From SAR202 cluster bacterium (GTDB lineage Bacteria > Chloroflexota > Dehalococcoidia > UBA3495), in assembly GCA_009392075.1 (NCBI GenBank), contig VFHG01000361.1, forward strand, positions 1-5,993: a DNA stretch of 5,993 bases. Direction: 5' to 3'. The position numbers and the translations under genes are program-made. This document shows, one piece after another, positions 4,628 through 5,993 of this stretch. Below the pieces are notes generated by a model. It worked only from the letters and a program-made list of their open reading frames with translations. It ran no database searches and had not been told where the DNA came from. Every line of letters begins with the position of its first letter. The stretch's first letter is position 1.

Positions 4628-5993
4628 TCAGGTGTCCCAATCCTCTAGGCTTTTTTCCAGCCGTGATTGCGTGCTGATGTGCTCTTCGCCCAGGCGGGTC
4701 ATGGCTTCGAAGTCCTGATTCACCGTGGCGATTTGAAGCTGCGTTTCTATCTCCTTCAGCTTGTCTTCCAAGTCCACTATGACTTGTTCCATGTCGATCA
4801 CCGGCGCTGCTGGGTTTCGGCGCTTCGGGTCGGTCGCCTTGACCGGTTGAAAACGCGGGGCCGCCTTAACCCTTTTTATGACCCTTGCCGTCGCCTCTTG
4901 GACTTCAGATTCCCGTTGCGCCTGGGACCATTCATCAAAAGTGCCCTTGAAATAGTCTACCTCGCCGTTCGCGGTAACGAGCAGTGATTCGGCAAGCAAC
5001 GAGACTAGGTGGCGATCATGTGACACCAATAGAATCGTGCCGGTGTAAATCAGGAGAACCTGTTCTAAGGCCTCGCGACTGGGAATGTCGAAGTGGGTAG
5101 TTGGTTCGTCCAGTACCAGCAGGTTCGGCTCGGTGATCAGCAACCGGGCCAGCGCCAGGCGGCTCTTCTCACCACCGCTGCAAGCGCCCACTTCACGGAA
5201 GACATCCTCCGCCTGGAACAGGAACCGGGCCAGATAAGACCGGGCATCCTCGAAGGGCATGTTCTTGATGTCCAAAAATGATTCCAGGACCGTCTGCTCG
5301 TCATCCAGGTCATCGACTCCCTGACTGTAATAGCCGACCTTGACGCTTTGGCCCACGGCAACGAAGCCGTCGAGTGGTGGGACCATTCCCAGCACGGTCT
5401 TGATGAAGGTTGTTTTGCCGGTCCCGTTGTCTCCAATGACCGCTGTTCGGGAACCGCGAGCCAGCTTAAGATCCGGGACCTTGAGCAGTTCAATTGGGCC
5501 GTCGCCGTCGGTGTAGCCAACCTTCAAACCCTTGGTGCTGATCACCACCTGCCCGGTACGACTGGCGCCGCCGGAGGATATGGAGATCGACCGGTCTAGA
5601 TCGGGACGGTCGATGCGCTCCAATCTGCCGAGCCTGGTCTCACGACCTTTGGCCTCCCGAGACCTCTGCCCGGCCCGGTAGCGGTCGATGAAAGCCTGCT
5701 CCTTGGCGATGAATTCCTGCTGGGCTTCGTACTCTTTCGCCTGGCGTAGGTCGCGCTCGATTTTCAAGACCCGGTACTTGGAAAAATTTCCAGGGAAGGT
5801 GTTCATCCGGCCGTGGTCGATCTCCCAGATCTGCGTCGCCATCTCGTCCAGGAAATACCGGTCGTGGGAGACCACCACCACCGCCGGAGCAAAGTGGGTC
5901 AGGTAGCGCTCCAGCCAAGTAACTCCCTTGAGGTCCAGGTAGTTGGTGGGCTCGTCCAGCACAAGCAGGTCGGGGTTACCCAGGAGGGCTTTC
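4628..5993 (-). CDS. ABC-F family ATPase, C-terminal part (start outside window)
   Basis: 454 residues are visible; the frame stays open to the right edge. The part beyond the edge should hold the first Walker A and signature. The visible part starts in the first domain just before Walker B (LLVLDEPTNYLD, about 9-20), with SHDRYFLD at 42-49. A charged linker follows (about 66-135), where ABC-F proteins carry the P-site-tRNA interaction motif. The second ABC domain has Walker A GDNGTGKTT (187-195), Q-loop YYSQ (221-224), SGGEKSR (272-278), Walker B LLVLDEPTTHFD (291-302) and SHDRH (324-328). A charged, helical tail (about 397-454) resembles the C-terminal coiled coil of Uup/YdiF-type members. 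There is no membrane segment, which fits soluble ribosome-binding ABC-F factors that relieve stalling; some give antibiotic resistance. The precise subfamily is unclear. A Cys replaces the usual Leu before SGGE in the second signature. Confidence 0.93.
   Translation of the reverse strand, partial: KALLGNPDLLVLDEPTNYLDLKGVTWLERYLTHFAPAVVVVSHDRYFLDEMATQIWEIDHGRMNTFPGNFSKYRVLKIERDLRQAKEYEAQQEFIAKEQAFIDRYRAGQRSREAKGRETRLGRLERIDRPDLDRSISISSGGASRTGQVVISTKGLKVGYTDGDGPIELLKVPDLKLARGSRTAVIGDNGTGKTTFIKTVLGMVPPLDGFVAVGQSVKVGYYSQGVDDLDDEQTVLESFLDIKNMPFEDARSYLARFLFQAEDVFREVGACSGGEKSRLALARLLITEPNLLVLDEPTTHFDIPSREALEQVLLIYTGTILLVSHDRHLVSLLAESLLVTANGEVDYFKGTFDEWSQAQRESEVQEATARVIKRVKAAPRFQPVKATDPKRRNPAAPVIDMEQVIVDLEDKLKEIETQLQIATVNQDFEAMTRLGEEHISTQSRLEKSLEDWDT

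Overview
The window is chromosomal DNA from a bacterium with moderately high GC. It uses ordinary Shine-Dalgarno sites and recognisable sigma70-type promoters. There is no sign of a phage, plasmid, transposon, CRISPR array, tRNA or rRNA. The gene set is one FadA-like thiolase, a double-domain carboxymuconolactone-decarboxylase-like protein, an SDR dehydrogenase and an Old Yellow Enzyme. It resembles the catabolic repertoires of free-living environmental bacteria, such as Chloroflexota of the Dehalococcoidia/SAR202 type. That placement is a weak inference from gene content only; no taxonomic marker is present.

Layout: five genes alternate strictly in strand (-, +, -, +, -), so no two neighbours can share an operon. 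(1) 32-1321 minus, thiolase. (2) 1322-1481, divergent control region with a good plus-strand promoter whose spacer is filled exactly by an inverted repeat. (3) 1482-2264 plus, CMD-like protein with two copies of the domain. (4) 2265-2289, short convergent junction with a small repeated/inverted element. (5) 2290-3117 minus, SDR with an expanded nucleotide-binding loop. (6) 3118-3454, a 337-base divergent region with a promoter for each strand and, on the plus strand, two terminator-like hairpins plus a competing hairpin ahead of the next gene. (7) 3455-4552 plus, YqjM-type ene-reductase. (8) 4553-4627, convergent junction with a near-symmetrical bidirectional terminator. (9) 4628 to the right edge, minus, C-terminal part of an ABC-F translation factor whose start lies outside the window.

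How the genes may work together: the thiolase (acyl-CoA cleavage), SDR (alcohol/ketone oxidoreduction), OYE (reduction of activated C=C bonds) and CMD-like protein fit degradation of unsaturated, cyclic or aromatic-derived acids through beta-oxidation. No acyl-CoA ligase, dehydrogenase, hydratase or ring-cleavage enzyme is present, so the pathway and substrate cannot be named. The ABC-F gene is probably an unrelated housekeeping neighbour.

I do not see a clearly new biological system. The most interesting element is the structured, terminator-bearing leader in front of the ene-reductase. It could be an attenuator or riboregulator, or the source of a small RNA of about 125 nt. Second is the palindrome inside the promoter of the CMD-like gene.
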